Assembly (NCBI RefSeq): GCF_002584535.1
Contig: NZ_NUOT01000074.1
Span: 39,890-103,889 of the forward strand
Direction: 5' to 3'
DNA length: 64,000 nt
DNA from: Bacillus cereus
Lineage (GTDB): Bacteria > Bacillota > Bacilli > Bacillales > Bacillaceae_G
Position 1 is the stretch's first letter; each line of letters opens with the position of its first letter. A model generated the notes under the pieces. The model was not told the origin of the DNA and did not search any database. It saw only the letters and a list, made by a program, of their open reading frames with translations. Made by a program: the position numbers and the translations under genes. Below, in pieces: positions 52,883-61,790 of the stretch.

Positions 52883-54661
52883 TTATAAAAAAGCTTCATC
52901 CACCGCTTTTTTCACCGCCTCTCCTCTTCCTGAGACTTGAAGTTTCATATAAATAGAAGAAGCATAATTTCTTACAGTACCTTCAGATAAAAACAACTTT
53001 GCTGCAATCTCTTTATAACGAAGTCCTTCTTTAAGACATCCTAATACATCCATTTCACGTGGAGTCAATTCATAAGGAGGCTTTTTCGGTATTGGACTAT
53101 ATTCTTTAAAAAAGCGAGTTGCCACATCCTGAGATAGCATTGTCCCACCTGAATGTACTAATCGAATAGCCGCTACTAACTCTTCTGGTTGAACAGATTT
53201 AAGTACATACCCCTCTGCTCCCGCTTCAATCGCTTCAGAAACACTAGAAGTATCCTCAAAAGTTGTGATCATAATTATTTTAGTATCTGGCCACCTATGC
53301 TTGATTTTCTTCATTGTTGTAATCCCATTCATCTCAGGCATTTGTATATCCATAAGAACAATATTTGGCTGCCTTTCTTCACATTGTTTTAAGGCTTGTA
53401 CCCCACTATTCGCAACCGATACGCGAAAACTGTATTTATCCAATAAAAGTTCTAAACTATCTGAAATAATAGGTTGATCATCTACTATTAATATATGAAT
53501 CTTATCTTGGGCAGATGATTCTTCTTTATGTAAGGTCGGAATCAAACAACTCACAATTGTCCCTGTATCCTTAGTCGAATCAATACTCAAATTCCCATGA
53601 TATTCACTTAGGCGTTCTCTCATTCCCGATAAACCAAAGCCCTCCTGCATAACTTCCATGCCTATACCGTTATCTTGTATTTGAAGCATCACATAATTTT
53701 TATGATATTGTAAAAGAACTTGTATCTTTTCAGCTCCCCCATGTCTTGTTGCATTTGTCATTGCCTCTTGTAAACACCGACAGAAAGTTCTCTTTAGTTT
53801 TTTAGCCATTGGATAATATTCTCCAACCGTACGGAAAACAACATGAACATTTGTATTACTTTTAAACTCCTCTATTAAGTTCAATAAAGACACATCTAAA
53901 TTTGATTCTTCTTGTGGATCCATTTCGTGAACCTGTCTTCGAATATTATCTAATACAGATCTTGATATATCTAATATTTCTTGTAATTTTTCCTCCCCCT
54001 CCTTGGTTGCTAGATGTGGTCGTAATGTTTCCATACTCAATATAACCGAAGTAAATTTATAGCCTATCGTATCATGTAATTCTCTTGCCATTCTATCCCT
54101 TTCCTCAAGCAGAGTTATTCTTTCTACCTGGGAAGAATATTGTTCTAAAATTGCATTCTTATCCTTGATCAAATTTAATTTTTGCTTTATGGCATCCATA
54201 GAATAAACAACTCTTTGTAGCAAATGACCTATGCCATATATAAAGAGAACATCAAATATACTTAGAAGCAGCTTATTACGATCAAACCCAAAATTAAAGA
54301 AAACCCCCAATACACAGATAATTATCATTGCAGGTAATGTATAAAAATTTAGTTTTCCACGGCAAAAAAATGCAAGCGTTAAAATTGCAGGGGATAAAAA
54401 TTGAGCCAAATGATACGTATAAGCAAAATAAAGCGAAAGTCCCCCCACTAAGATAATTTCTGTTACTACATATAATTCACTTCGTAATTTATATAACATG
54501 ACAGGTATGACATAAGACAAAACTGTACTTATAAAAACAATCTCAAGTGGAAAGTTTGGGTTATCTTGATATGTCAAAGTAACAATTGCAACAATCCAAG
54601 TAATCCGAACGAGTATCATTACCCATTCCTGCCAAATTAACTTATTTTTTATGTCATTCAA
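52883..54661 (-). CDS. One-polypeptide two-component protein: membrane histidine kinase fused to NarL-type response regulator
   Basis: A 592-aa protein. Residues 12-150 hold about five to six membrane helices; a coiled stretch leads to the HisKA_3 site RDRMARELHDTIGYKF (His 196), a HATPase_c domain (EAMTNATRHGGAEKI, QDNGIGME, FGLSGMRERL). Then, without a stop, comes a receiver domain (ILIVDDQPIISDSL, phospho-acceptor Asp 438 in VLMDIQMPEM, Lys in VLKSVQ) and a LuxR-type HTH (LTPREMDVLGCLKEGLRYKE). DesK/DesR- or LiaS/LiaR-type pairs normally occupy two genes. It diverges from an ABC exporter operon, its likely target. The HTH would be tethered to the membrane unless processed. Confidence 0.9.
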   Translation of the reverse strand: MNDIKNKLIWQEWVMILVRITWIVAIVTLTYQDNPNFPLEIVFISTVLSYVIPVMLYKLRSELYVVTEIILVGGLSLYFAYTYHLAQFLSPAILTLAFFCRGKLNFYTLPAMIIICVLGVFFNFGFDRNKLLLSIFDVLFIYGIGHLLQRVVYSMDAIKQKLNLIKDKNAILEQYSSQVERITLLEERDRMARELHDTIGYKFTSVILSMETLRPHLATKEGEEKLQEILDISRSVLDNIRRQVHEMDPQEESNLDVSLLNLIEEFKSNTNVHVVFRTVGEYYPMAKKLKRTFCRCLQEAMTNATRHGGAEKIQVLLQYHKNYVMLQIQDNGIGMEVMQEGFGLSGMRERLSEYHGNLSIDSTKDTGTIVSCLIPTLHKEESSAQDKIHILIVDDQPIISDSLELLLDKYSFRVSVANSGVQALKQCEERQPNIVLMDIQMPEMNGITTMKKIKHRWPDTKIIMITTFEDTSSVSEAIEAGAEGYVLKSVQPEELVAAIRLVHSGGTMLSQDVATRFFKEYSPIPKKPPYELTPREMDVLGCLKEGLRYKEIAAKLFLSEGTVRNYASSIYMKLQVSGRGEAVKKAVDEAFL

Positions 54662-54830
54662 CTTTCATATGCCTCCTATCCAAATGAACATTATACCTTT
54701 TCCCTATATTTCCTATTTTTTCATTTTCATCATAGCAAGGTTATGACACTTTGTCACTGCCTTATATTACATTCTTTTTGCTATGTTTGTAACCGAAACA
54801 CATCACTAATATTAAGGGAGTGAACAAAAT

Positions 54831-55748
54831 ATGTGTATTTTAAATGTACAAAACTTAACTAAGAAAATTGGAAGGCGGACACTCGTTAATCGAATATCAT
54901 TTGATGCTCAAAAAGGAGAAATTCTTGGTCTTCTAGGCCCCAATGGTGCTGGAAAAACAACCACAATTAAAATGATTGTTGGCTTAATCTCTAAAACAAG
55001 TGGAACAGTCACAATTAATAAAAAAGACACAAGCAAAGACTTCAAAGAAGCTATGAAAGATGTTGGGGTGATTGTTGAGAATCCTGATTTATACAAATTT
55101 TTATCTGGCTATGATAACCTCCTTCACTTTTCTAGAATGACACCTAATATTCCAAAAGAACGTTTGGATGTAGTTGTTTCTTTAGTTGGGTTAGAAAAAA
55201 GTATTCATAATAAAGTTTCCACTTATTCTTTAGGAATGAAACAGCGGCTTGCTCTTGCAATTGCTTTTGTACACAAACCTGCCCTTCTCATTTTAGATGA
55301 ACCTACAAATGGACTGGACCCTCAAGGAATTAGAGATTTAAGGTTTCATTTAAAACAACTAGCTACAGAAGAACAGGTAGCAATTGTTGTTTCAAGTCAT
55401 CTAATGGCCGAAATGGAAATGATGTGTGATCGCATCGCTATTATAGACAAAGGAAATCTAGTTGGTATACATGATATAAAGGATATTACAAAAGAACAGA
55501 TACAAGCTGTGCGATTTGAAGTAGACCGAACAGATTTAGCAATCCCACTCTTACAAAAATTAGTAATAGGTGAAGAAATCATAACAAGTCACAATGGCAT
55601 TACAATCAAAATAAGTAAAGAACATATACCTGAAATTTGCGATACATTAGCCAAAAATGGAGTGAATGTTTATGGCATTAAAACCATGAAAACAACTTTA
55701 GAAGACAAATTCATTGAAATGACTGGAGATGGCGTGCACAATGATTAA
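54831..55748 (+). CDS. ABC transporter ATP-binding protein (BcrA-type)
   Basis: A 305-aa ATPase with Walker A GPNGAGKTTTIK, signature YSLGMKQRLALA, Walker B LLILDEPTNGLDP and switch His in VVSSHLMAEM, followed by a C-terminal extension (about 215-305) seen in peptide-antibiotic exporters. AAGGGAGTGAAC precedes ATG 54831. First of three overlapping genes, divergent from the fused kinase-regulator, a layout common for antimicrobial-peptide sensing and resistance. Confidence 0.92.
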   Translation: MCILNVQNLTKKIGRRTLVNRISFDAQKGEILGLLGPNGAGKTTTIKMIVGLISKTSGTVTINKKDTSKDFKEAMKDVGVIVENPDLYKFLSGYDNLLHFSRMTPNIPKERLDVVVSLVGLEKSIHNKVSTYSLGMKQRLALAIAFVHKPALLILDEPTNGLDPQGIRDLRFHLKQLATEEQVAIVVSSHLMAEMEMMCDRIAIIDKGNLVGIHDIKDITKEQIQAVRFEVDRTDLAIPLLQKLVIGEEIITSHNGITIKISKEHIPEICDTLAKNGVNVYGIKTMKTTLEDKFIEMTGDGVHND

Positions 55749-56673
55749 TCTAATAAAAAATGAAAACATGAAAATTTTCAAACGAAAAAGAACTTGGATT
55801 ATGGTAGGTGTTATGGTTGTATTTATTTTCATTCAATTCCTAAACGTAAAGCTTTCCAGTCAAGTTAATTATGGGGATGACTGGAAGACATCTCTTATTG
55901 AAGAAAATGCATTGCTTCAAGTTGAAAAAGAATCTCTAAAATTACCTATTGAAAAAATGGAGAATGAAAAAAAACTTCTACTAAATAATTATTACATCGA
56001 CAGTAATATAAAACCAACAAACAATGCATGGTTCTTCACAATTGGACAAAGTACGAACTTTTTAATAGCTATCTCCATTCTTACACTCATAATAGCTGGT
56101 GAAATTGTTGCAAGTGAATTTCAATCCGGTACAATTAAATTTTTATTAACACGAACCGCGACTCGCACACAAATATATTTTTCTAAATATATTTCTACGT
56201 TATTATTTGGATTTTTCTTAATCATGATAACGTTTCTTCTTTCCATTCTATTTAGTGGCATTCTTTTAGGCTTTGATGGAATAAATGGTGAATACTTATT
56301 TGTCAAAGATCATGTCGTTCAAAAAACAAGCATCCTTCAGGCACTAATTGGCAGCTTATTATTTAAGATTCCTTACTTAATTATTGTTGCAACTTTAGCA
56401 TTTATGATTTCAGCGGCGTTTAAAAGTTCTACATTCTCTATCGTATTTTCTCTTTTAGTAGCAATTTCGGGTTTTGTCATGAGTATCTCATTAAAAGGTT
56501 TCAGTTGGACAAAATATTTCATCTTCTCTCATACGGATTTATCAAGTTTCGTATATGATAATCCTCCTGTAGAAGGTATGACTTTCGTTTTTTCTATACT
56601 GTTTATCTTAATTCATATATTCATCATGCATGGCATTGCATACCCTATATTCGTAAAAAAAGATGTCGCTTAA
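55741..56673 (+). CDS. ABC-2 type transporter permease
   Basis: A 310-aa membrane protein: an N-terminal helix (WIMVGVMVVFIFIQFL), an extracellular loop of about 75 residues, then five helices with the ABC-2 motif GEIVASEFQSGTIKFLLTR. ATG 55741 overlaps the end of the ATPase gene by 8 nt and uses GGAG within it. With the ATPase it should form an exporter; the large external loop is common in lantibiotic-type transporters. Substrate unknown. Confidence 0.88.
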   Translation: MINLIKNENMKIFKRKRTWIMVGVMVVFIFIQFLNVKLSSQVNYGDDWKTSLIEENALLQVEKESLKLPIEKMENEKKLLLNNYYIDSNIKPTNNAWFFTIGQSTNFLIAISILTLIIAGEIVASEFQSGTIKFLLTRTATRTQIYFSKYISTLLFGFFLIMITFLLSILFSGILLGFDGINGEYLFVKDHVVQKTSILQALIGSLLFKIPYLIIVATLAFMISAAFKSSTFSIVFSLLVAISGFVMSISLKGFSWTKYFIFSHTDLSSFVYDNPPVEGMTFVFSILFILIHIFIMHGIAYPIFVKKDVA

Positions 56674-56701
56674 ACTTTTTTTGAAGACTGGAGGAAATAC
56701 A

Positions 56702-57403
56702 TTGAAAAAAGGATTGATTTATTTCTGTATGTTAATAACTTTAATTCTTACTGGTTGTTCAAGTTCCGAAACTGAAACAAAGGAACAACAACTTGAGCTA
56801 CCTGCTACTGATGTTAAAACGTTAAAACTAGATAACCGAAATGGTAATATTGATATTTCCACAAATCCTAAATCAGACAAAATAGAAGCTTCTATAACTG
56901 CAAAAGCTAGAGGTATTAGCATGGATAAATTAAAGCTAGATCTTTCAGCCAAAAATGGAATTGCAACTTTAAACACTTCTTTTGATGGACAATTTTTTAG
57001 CAATAGTGAAACTTGGGTTGATGTCAAACTATCATTACCTAAGAACATAAAAGTAGAATTTAACGAAAATCATAGAGACGGCGATATCAAAGTCTCTAAC
57101 CTCGAATCAGATATTAATATACTTAATGTCAACGGTAATATTAACATTTCCAACGTTAATGGAACTGTAAGTGTAACAAATAGAGATGGAGATGTAGATA
57201 TTGCGCATACAAAGTCTGACATTAATCTTGATAATAATAACGGCAAAGTTGTTATTACGGATATAAAAGGATCTATAAGAGCGAAAATTGGAGATGGTTC
57301 AGCTGATATCAATAATATTGAAAAGCATGTTACCATCTTAGGTGCAAAAAGCGATAAAATAAAAGTAAATCATGTTAAAGGGAAAATAACTTTTAATAAA
57401 TAA
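56702..57403 (+). CDS. DUF4097 family lipoprotein
   Basis: A 233-aa exported beta-helix-like protein. TTG 56702 follows GGAGGAAATACA; this start gives a signal peptide with lipobox LILTGC. The body repeats N-G-N-I/D-I patterns (LDNRNGNIDIS, NVNGNINISNVNG, NRDGDVDI, NNNGKVVITDIKG), the hallmark of DUF4097 stacked strands. Such proteins often accompany LiaRS/ABC envelope-stress modules and are regulated by them. Third gene of the operon; its frame overlaps the permease end only if the wrong ATG (56663) is used. Confidence 0.85.
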   Translation: MKKGLIYFCMLITLILTGCSSSETETKEQQLELPATDVKTLKLDNRNGNIDISTNPKSDKIEASITAKARGISMDKLKLDLSAKNGIATLNTSFDGQFFSNSETWVDVKLSLPKNIKVEFNENHRDGDIKVSNLESDINILNVNGNINISNVNGTVSVTNRDGDVDIAHTKSDINLDNNNGKVVITDIKGSIRAKIGDGSADINNIEKHVTILGAKSDKIKVNHVKGKITFNK

Positions 57404-57424
57404 AATTGATTTACTTATACAGGC

Positions 57425-57467
57425 TAAAAACCAACCGCATTCTTTAATAATTCGGTTGGTTTTTTTC
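57425..57467 (+). terminator. Terminator of the ABC/DUF4097 operon
   Basis: AAAACCAACCG/CGGTTGGTTTT stem with long T-run. Confidence 0.9.
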
Positions 57468-57510
57468 CTTAAATACACCAAATATTTTCTTAATATTCAA
57501 TTATTTTTAT

Positions 57511-58851
57511 TTAAATAATCCCAATCACATTCAAAAAGACAATGACAATCGCAATTGGCGCAACATATCGAAGTAAAAACACCCAGCAAATAAATACTGA
57601 TTTCCTGTAATTCCCGCCAATAAAAAATTCTGCTTCCAGTACCTTTTTCTCCATTTTAAATGAGACGAAAATACTAATGAATAAAGCTCCAAGTGGCATT
57701 AATATATTACTAGATAAAAAGTCTACCGCGTCAAAAATATTTTTGCCGAAGATTGTTATATCATTCCATACACCAAATGAAAGTGCAGATGGGATACCTA
57801 TTAAGAAAATTAAAAATCCAATGATCCATGACAATTTCTTTCTTCTTTCTTGCTGTCCATTCGCTAGTGCTGAAACGACTGTTTCAAGTAGAGAAAATGC
57901 AGATGTTAGCGTTGCAAATGTAAATAGCGCAAGAAATACTGTTAAAAAGACATTTCCAAATGGAATTTGACTAAATACAGATGGTAATACAATAAATAAC
58001 AATCCTGGTCCTTCTGTTGGCTCCATTCCTAGTGAAAATACTGCTGGAAAAATAGCAAGCCCTGCAAATAGAGAAACAAACAGGTTCAGTCCAACAATCG
58101 TTACCGCTGAACGTGGTAAACTTTCTTTTTTATTTAAGTAAGAACTATACGTGACCATGATTGAAATTCCTATACTAATTGCAAAAAATGATTGTCCCAT
58201 TGCAAATAAAATACTTTCTGATGTGATTTTTGAGAAATCAGGCTGTAAGAAGAATTTGACCCCTTTCATCGCATCATCAAGTGTTAAAGAGCGAACAATA
58301 AGAGCTACAAACAGAACGAACAATGCTGGTAACATATATTTACTCGCTTTTTCAATTCCATTTTGTACACCTTTTGATACAACCCAAATCGTAATAAACA
58401 TAAAGGCAAAATGTCCAGTGATTGCCCAAACAGGATCCCCAATTGTTTCTGTAAATAAAGAACTATAATTTTGCTGCGGTGTAATCAATTGTCCAGTTAT
58501 TCCTCTGAATAAATAGATTAATACCCAGCCACCAACAACACTATAAAACGATAACAAAATAAAACATGTTCCAACGCCAAGGCGTCCAATCCAGTGCCAA
58601 CCTGTATTGGGTGCGATACTTTTAAATGCTCCAACTGCTTGTTTTTGTGTACTGCGCCCTATCATAAATTCAGCTATCAATAACGGAAGACCTATTAATA
58701 CCGTAAACAATATAAAGATCAAAAAGAATGCTCCTCCACCGCTCTTCCCAGCAATATAAGGAAATTTCCATATTGCTCCAAGTCCAATTGCAGATCCTGC
58801 TGCGGCCATTATAAAACCTAATTTCGAAGTCCATTGCTCCGTCTGTTTCAT
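57511..58851 (-). CDS. Sodium-dependent amino acid transporter (NSS/SNF family), predicted leucine carrier
   Basis: A 446-aa membrane transporter with 11-12 helices. The unwound helix-1 motif [17 protein letters not shown] (sodium and substrate binding), [12 protein letters not shown], and [17 protein letters not shown] in helix 6 are NSS/LeuT landmarks. The family couples sodium to uptake of neutral amino acids. The leader at 58938-59248 is a T-box riboswitch whose specifier appears to be CUC, so I predict leucine (or a related branched-chain amino acid) as substrate, expressed when tRNA-Leu is uncharged. TTAGGAGGAAAATAAG precedes the ATG. Confidence 0.9.
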   Translation of the reverse strand: MKQTEQWTSKLGFIMAAAGSAIGLGAIWKFPYIAGKSGGGAFFLIFILFTVLIGLPLLIAEFMIGRSTQKQAVGAFKSIAPNTGWHWIGRLGVGTCFILLSFYSVVGGWVLIYLFRGITGQLITPQQNYSSLFTETIGDPVWAITGHFAFMFITIWVVSKGVQNGIEKASKYMLPALFVLFVALIVRSLTLDDAMKGVKFFLQPDFSKITSESILFAMGQSFFAISIGISIMVTYSSYLNKKESLPRSAVTIVGLNLFVSLFAGLAIFPAVFSLGMEPTEGPGLLFIVLPSVFSQIPFGNVFLTVFLALFTFATLTSAFSLLETVVSALANGQQERRKKLSWIIGFLIFLIGIPSALSFGVWNDITIFGKNIFDAVDFLSSNILMPLGALFISIFVSFKMEKKVLEAEFFIGGNYRKSVFICWVFLLRYVAPIAIVIVFLNVIGII

Positions 58852-58937
58852 CTTATTTTCCTCCTAATTAAATCCTTTTATATTAATAAATAAATATAAT
58901 TGACCAATCCAAATAAAACCTCCATTTCTTCCTATAT

Positions 58938-59248
58938 ATAATAAAAAATGGCCCAGCATCTCTTTATATAAAGAGACGCCAAGCCATTTACTTAACGCGG
59001 TACCACTCTCATTGATTCCATTATGAATCCACCTTAGCAGTAATCGTTTGATTACAAACCTGTTATCGAAGGTTAACCGTTAAGATTTACTAAGAATTAG
59101 ACTTCTGTTCCACCTTACTGCTCCTAGGCGAGTTCAGGATGTTATTTGACTATGTCACACCAACCCATAGCTCTCTGTACAAACACATGACCTTACTACT
59201 CCTATTCAACGCAATCTAATATTCTGAATATAATTTCTTTTGAAATTA
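58938..59248 (-). promoter_or_regulatory. T-box riboswitch leader, specifier CUC (leucine)
   Basis: The minus strand shows the conserved order: Stem I with AGUA-type bulge strand, AGAGAGC...GGGTTGGTG terminal-loop motif, specifier loop GAA-CTC-G (59127-59133 region), the T-box AGAGTGGTACCGCG at 59009-58996 and an antiterminator/terminator choice. The intrinsic terminator stem AATGGC...GCCATT carries a T-run (58944-58990). CTC is the specifier used by leucine leaders in Bacillus. It controls the NSS transporter gene 90 nt downstream. Confidence 0.9.
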
Positions 59249-59254
59249 CTACGA

Positions 59255-59283
59255 ATTATATCGGTTATATTTACGACTGTCAA
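59255..59283 (-). promoter_or_regulatory. Sigma-A promoter of the T-box leader
   Basis: TTGACA (59283-59278), a 17-nt spacer and TATAAT (59260-59255), both consensus, placed just upstream of the leader. Confidence 0.88.
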
Positions 59284-59440
59284 GCAAGATAATTATTTTT
59301 TTGTCGAAAAAGAGATTTTTTTATAGGTAAACTGCACGTAAAGCTCTATCTACTTCCCAAATCTTATGTTTGGGCAAATCAACAAATATTTACAAGTATT
59401 AGTTATATGGATGCACTTAACATTGTTTAAAACTATCTAA

Positions 59441-59658
59441 GTTAACCTTTTGGGATAGTTTTTGGTCCTGTTTTATTATTTACCATTGTTATTTTAGATC
59501 TGTATATGATGGTGTCAGGTATGAAACACCTATTAGAAAAAGACAGTAATTATTCTACAAACCCACTGCTCTTAAGTGTTTTATCAAAAGAAAAAAATCG
59601 AGAAGAAAAGGGAAATCCGCACCGTTTCAAACAAATATTCACCGCGAAAGAATCATAA
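59441..59658 (+). pseudogene. C-terminal remnant of an AI-2E/UPF0118-type membrane transporter
   Basis: The frame opens just after a TAA and reads PFGIVFGPVLLFTIVILDLY then MMVSGMKHLLEKDSNYSTNP to a stop at 59658. GIVFGPVLL-FTIVILDLY resembles the last membrane segment of AI-2E family exporters (G..lGPvll...l...lY). The upstream body is absent. An ATG at 59507 lacks a ribosome site. A terminator follows. Confidence 0.5.
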
Positions 59659-59668
59659 CTATTCTAGC

Positions 59669-59706
59669 AAAAAGAACCTTCGATATTACCACGAAGGTTC
59701 TTTTTT
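59669..59706. terminator. Terminator after the transporter remnant
   Basis: AAAAAGAACCTTCG/CGAAGGTTCTTTTT palindrome. Confidence 0.9.
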
Positions 59707-59773
59707 AGAAGATACATGTATATTCTAAATTCATATGTATTCCCTTTACTTTTTCTATGACTTTATTAGATTT

Positions 59774-60202
59774 TTAATCATCATGTAATCCATCTAATAG
59801 CTCTGAAAATGTATGACAAATAAGCTCTATAGCTGCTTCTCCTTCTTCCTCATGATCCCAAAATACAATTGTTGGTGATAATTTATCCGCACGATAGTCA
59901 AAACATATTAGATTTCCAAAAGGATCTTTCGCAAAAGGAATAATCCCCTCTATCTCAGGCTGTATAGGATCGTAAAACATCCCTATATTCATTTCTTCAC
60001 TTGTAAAACTTAATAAATCATTTATTACACCTTCTCCCCCAGTTACAAATTCAAAAGTATTTGGCTCTGGATATCCGCCATTATATTTTTTAACACATTC
60101 TTTATAATCGCTTGGAAAGTTTACTCCAAACGATTTCTCTATTTTATTTATTATTTGTTCATCTACTATTTCTTCTGAAAATAACCACTTGATTTCTCTC
60201 AT
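59774..60202 (-). CDS. SMI1/KNR4 family protein (probable immunity protein)
   Basis: A 142-aa protein of the SUKH superfamily: EKSFGVNFPSDYKECVKKYNG at the start and IIPFAKDPFGNLICFDYRAD in the middle are diagnostic. In polymorphic-toxin regions SUKH proteins neutralise toxin C-terminal domains, and the surroundings here are of that kind. ATG 60202 follows AAGGAAATGGGGC at suitable distance; the first ATG of the longer frame overlaps the site. No intact toxin is adjacent, so it looks like an orphan immunity gene. Confidence 0.88.
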   Translation of the reverse strand: MREIKWLFSEEIVDEQIINKIEKSFGVNFPSDYKECVKKYNGGYPEPNTFEFVTGGEGVINDLLSFTSEEMNIGMFYDPIQPEIEGIIPFAKDPFGNLICFDYRADKLSPTIVFWDHEEEGEAAIELICHTFSELLDGLHDD

Positions 60203-60408
60203 GATATGCCCCATTTCCTTTCTTTAATTGATGATCTTTCATTGTTTTCCTAATTTAATCAAATATAGCTTAATTAACTATGAATAAATATTGAGTCTTG
60301 AAAACATTCATGTTACATGCATTTAGCTTTTAATCTTTTAATTTGTTCTAATGCTGCACTATAGTAATCTTTAATTAACAAAATATGATTCATTCTAACG
60401 AAAAACAT

Positions 60409-60494
60409 TTATTTAATTGGGATTCCATAAACTCTCTTATACTTTCTACCATACTCACCATCAAAGGGCACATTAAATGTTTCGAAATAAACTA
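60409..60494 (-). pseudogene. Short toxin-like C-terminal remnant
   Basis: The minus strand reads VYFETFNVPFDGEYGRKYKR, VYGIPIK and stop at 60409, without start or ribosome site, directly downstream of the immunity gene at 60492. The short Tyr/Lys-rich end resembles tails of toxin domains. Family not identified. Confidence 0.4.
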
Positions 60495-60803
60495 TTCTTT
60501 TACTAAATAGCTTTCAGCTATATCAATATCATGAGTCAAATCTAATTCCGGAAACGTTTTATCTAGAGTCCTCAAACAAGTAATAAATTGAGGACTCTGT
60601 AAAATTTCAGATATATCCTCAAATACTTCGCTAATCCAATACAAGTCCTCTTTATCACACTGTTTTAAATATTGAATAGTTTCACTTTCATTTTCAGACA
60701 AAGTATCAGTTATTTTTTTCCAGCATTCTTGAATTCCATAATCATCATTTAATGCCTTGATTTTTCTTTCTTTCAATATTGACTTCATTTTATCTTTAAG
60801 CAT
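60492..60803 (-). CDS. Probable immunity protein, 103 aa
   Basis: A small acidic helical protein (MLKDKMKSILKERKIKALND; LDKTFPELDLTHDIDIAESY). TAGGAGGAAAAA before ATG 60803 is an excellent ribosome site. It begins only 10 nt after the stop of a toxin-like remnant (60813-60975), the normal order of toxin then immunity gene. The family name is not known to me; the role rests on composition, size and position. Confidence 0.7.
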   Translation of the reverse strand: MLKDKMKSILKERKIKALNDDYGIQECWKKITDTLSENESETIQYLKQCDKEDLYWISEVFEDISEILQSPQFITCLRTLDKTFPELDLTHDIDIAESYLVKE

Positions 60804-60812
60804 TTTTTCCTC

Positions 60813-60975
60813 CTATGGTTGTTTAGTTGCATCAGGAAATCATCCATTTTTCGAATCAAATTTTAACTTTGATTCATAGTTACTCTTTGGAGTTTCACGA
60901 AACTCTCTAAACCCTTTCCCTCCACAACTATATCTATATACCTGCTGCAGAGAAAGACTGCTTTCTAATACTATT
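60813..60975 (-). pseudogene. Toxin C-terminal remnant with TGA
   Basis: QQVYRYSCGGKGFREFRETP continues KSNYESKLKFDSKNG, then TGA (60840-60842), then FPDATKQP and TAG. Restoring Trp at the TGA gives one clean frame. No start codon is present; it is the tail of a larger, lost protein, followed closely by an immunity-type gene. Confidence 0.55.
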
Positions 60976-60992
60976 CAAACTACATTATCGAA

Positions 60993-61325
60993 CTATCTAT
61001 CTTGAAGTGTTTTTTCTTCATCAACTAATCTTCTAATATTATTTATACACTCCATTAAATTTATTTTTAATGAATTTAAATCGCTACATATCCTTTTTTC
61101 AACAGGGTCATCCCAATCGGAATTTTGTGTAACATATAATAAAAATGTTTTCAAACCTCCGTGCCAACCTATGTCAATTGCATAATTAAATGGATACTTC
61201 ACTAAAAGCATATCATCTGTCAATAAATCACTTTCTTCATCAAATCCTTCTAAAATCCTTCGGTCAAAACCATCATAAGCTACTTCACCTGGTCGAAAAT
61301 CAATACTTTCAAACATAGTATTCAA
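60993..61325 (-). CDS. Probable immunity protein, possibly 5'-damaged
   Basis: The protein of about 110 aa (MFESIDFRPGEVAYDGF; YPFNYAIDIGWHGGLKTFLL) could start at the ATG at 61325 or its neighbour. However, the same frame runs upstream as ARF-TGA-GDRNVDGKLTKWELNT, so the natural start may lie before the TGA at 61365-61367 and the present product may be a restart. A site GGGAG lies before the internal ATG. Family unnamed; role inferred from location among toxin remnants. Confidence 0.55.
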   Translation of the reverse strand: MNTMFESIDFRPGEVAYDGFDRRILEGFDEESDLLTDDMLLVKYPFNYAIDIGWHGGLKTFLLYVTQNSDWDDPVEKRICSDLNSLKINLMECINNIRRLVDEEKTLQDR

Positions 61326-61402
61326 CTCCCACTTAGTTAATTTTCCATCTACATTTCTATCCCCTCAGAATCTAGCAAAATAAGCAATTACAATTATAAA
61401 TT

Positions 61403-61777
61403 TTAATATTTTATTCCTTGATTATATCCACCTTTATATGGTAGTTCATTTTCAAAATCACATGAGGCAACTACTTGATAACCCTCTTTCCACAAAAACA
61501 CAAGTAATTTTCTGATTTCTTTTTTATAATCGCTGCTTTTATTACAATCAGATGTATCAATATCTAAAAAATATGGAAAGTAAAGAAAGCCATCTGGAAA
61601 TTCTTTCGATTTTTCTTCATCAAATTCTTTATTTTTTATAACATCAACACTGAAATAATCACCTTCTATAGAAAAAAATTTATCATGTTCCAAATGTAAA
61701 CAAAAAGAAATTTTTTCAGTTAACTCTTTAATTGATTGAATAGTATTTATAAAAACTTTACAATATAAATCTTCCAA
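61403..61777 (-). CDS. Probable immunity protein, 124 aa
   Basis: TTG 61777 lies 8 nt after AAGGAGGA, which also spans the stop of the upstream toxin pseudogene, so the start is set there rather than at an upstream GTG overlapping the toxin. The sequence MEDLYCKVFINTIQSIKELTE and YFSVDVIKNKEFDEEKSKEF, then FPYFLDIDTSDCN, resembles small immunity proteins coupled to contact-dependent toxins. It follows the nucleotidyltransferase-type toxin by 14 nt and is its likely antidote. Confidence 0.72.
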   Translation of the reverse strand: MEDLYCKVFINTIQSIKELTEKISFCLHLEHDKFFSIEGDYFSVDVIKNKEFDEEKSKEFPDGFLYFPYFLDIDTSDCNKSSDYKKEIRKLLVFLWKEGYQVVASCDFENELPYKGGYNQGIKY

Positions 61778-61790
61778 CCTATATTCCTCC

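Noticed and set aside
53500-53560. Fused kinase-regulator considered as a frame error joining two genes
   Set aside because: The linker (ESSAQDKIHILIVDD) reads as a normal inter-domain join with no internal stop, ribosome site or start; kept as real, with resequencing suggested.
58938-59248. T-box leader considered as a tRNA-like or small RNA gene
   Set aside because: The promoter, T-box sequence, terminator and position ahead of a transporter gene explain it fully.
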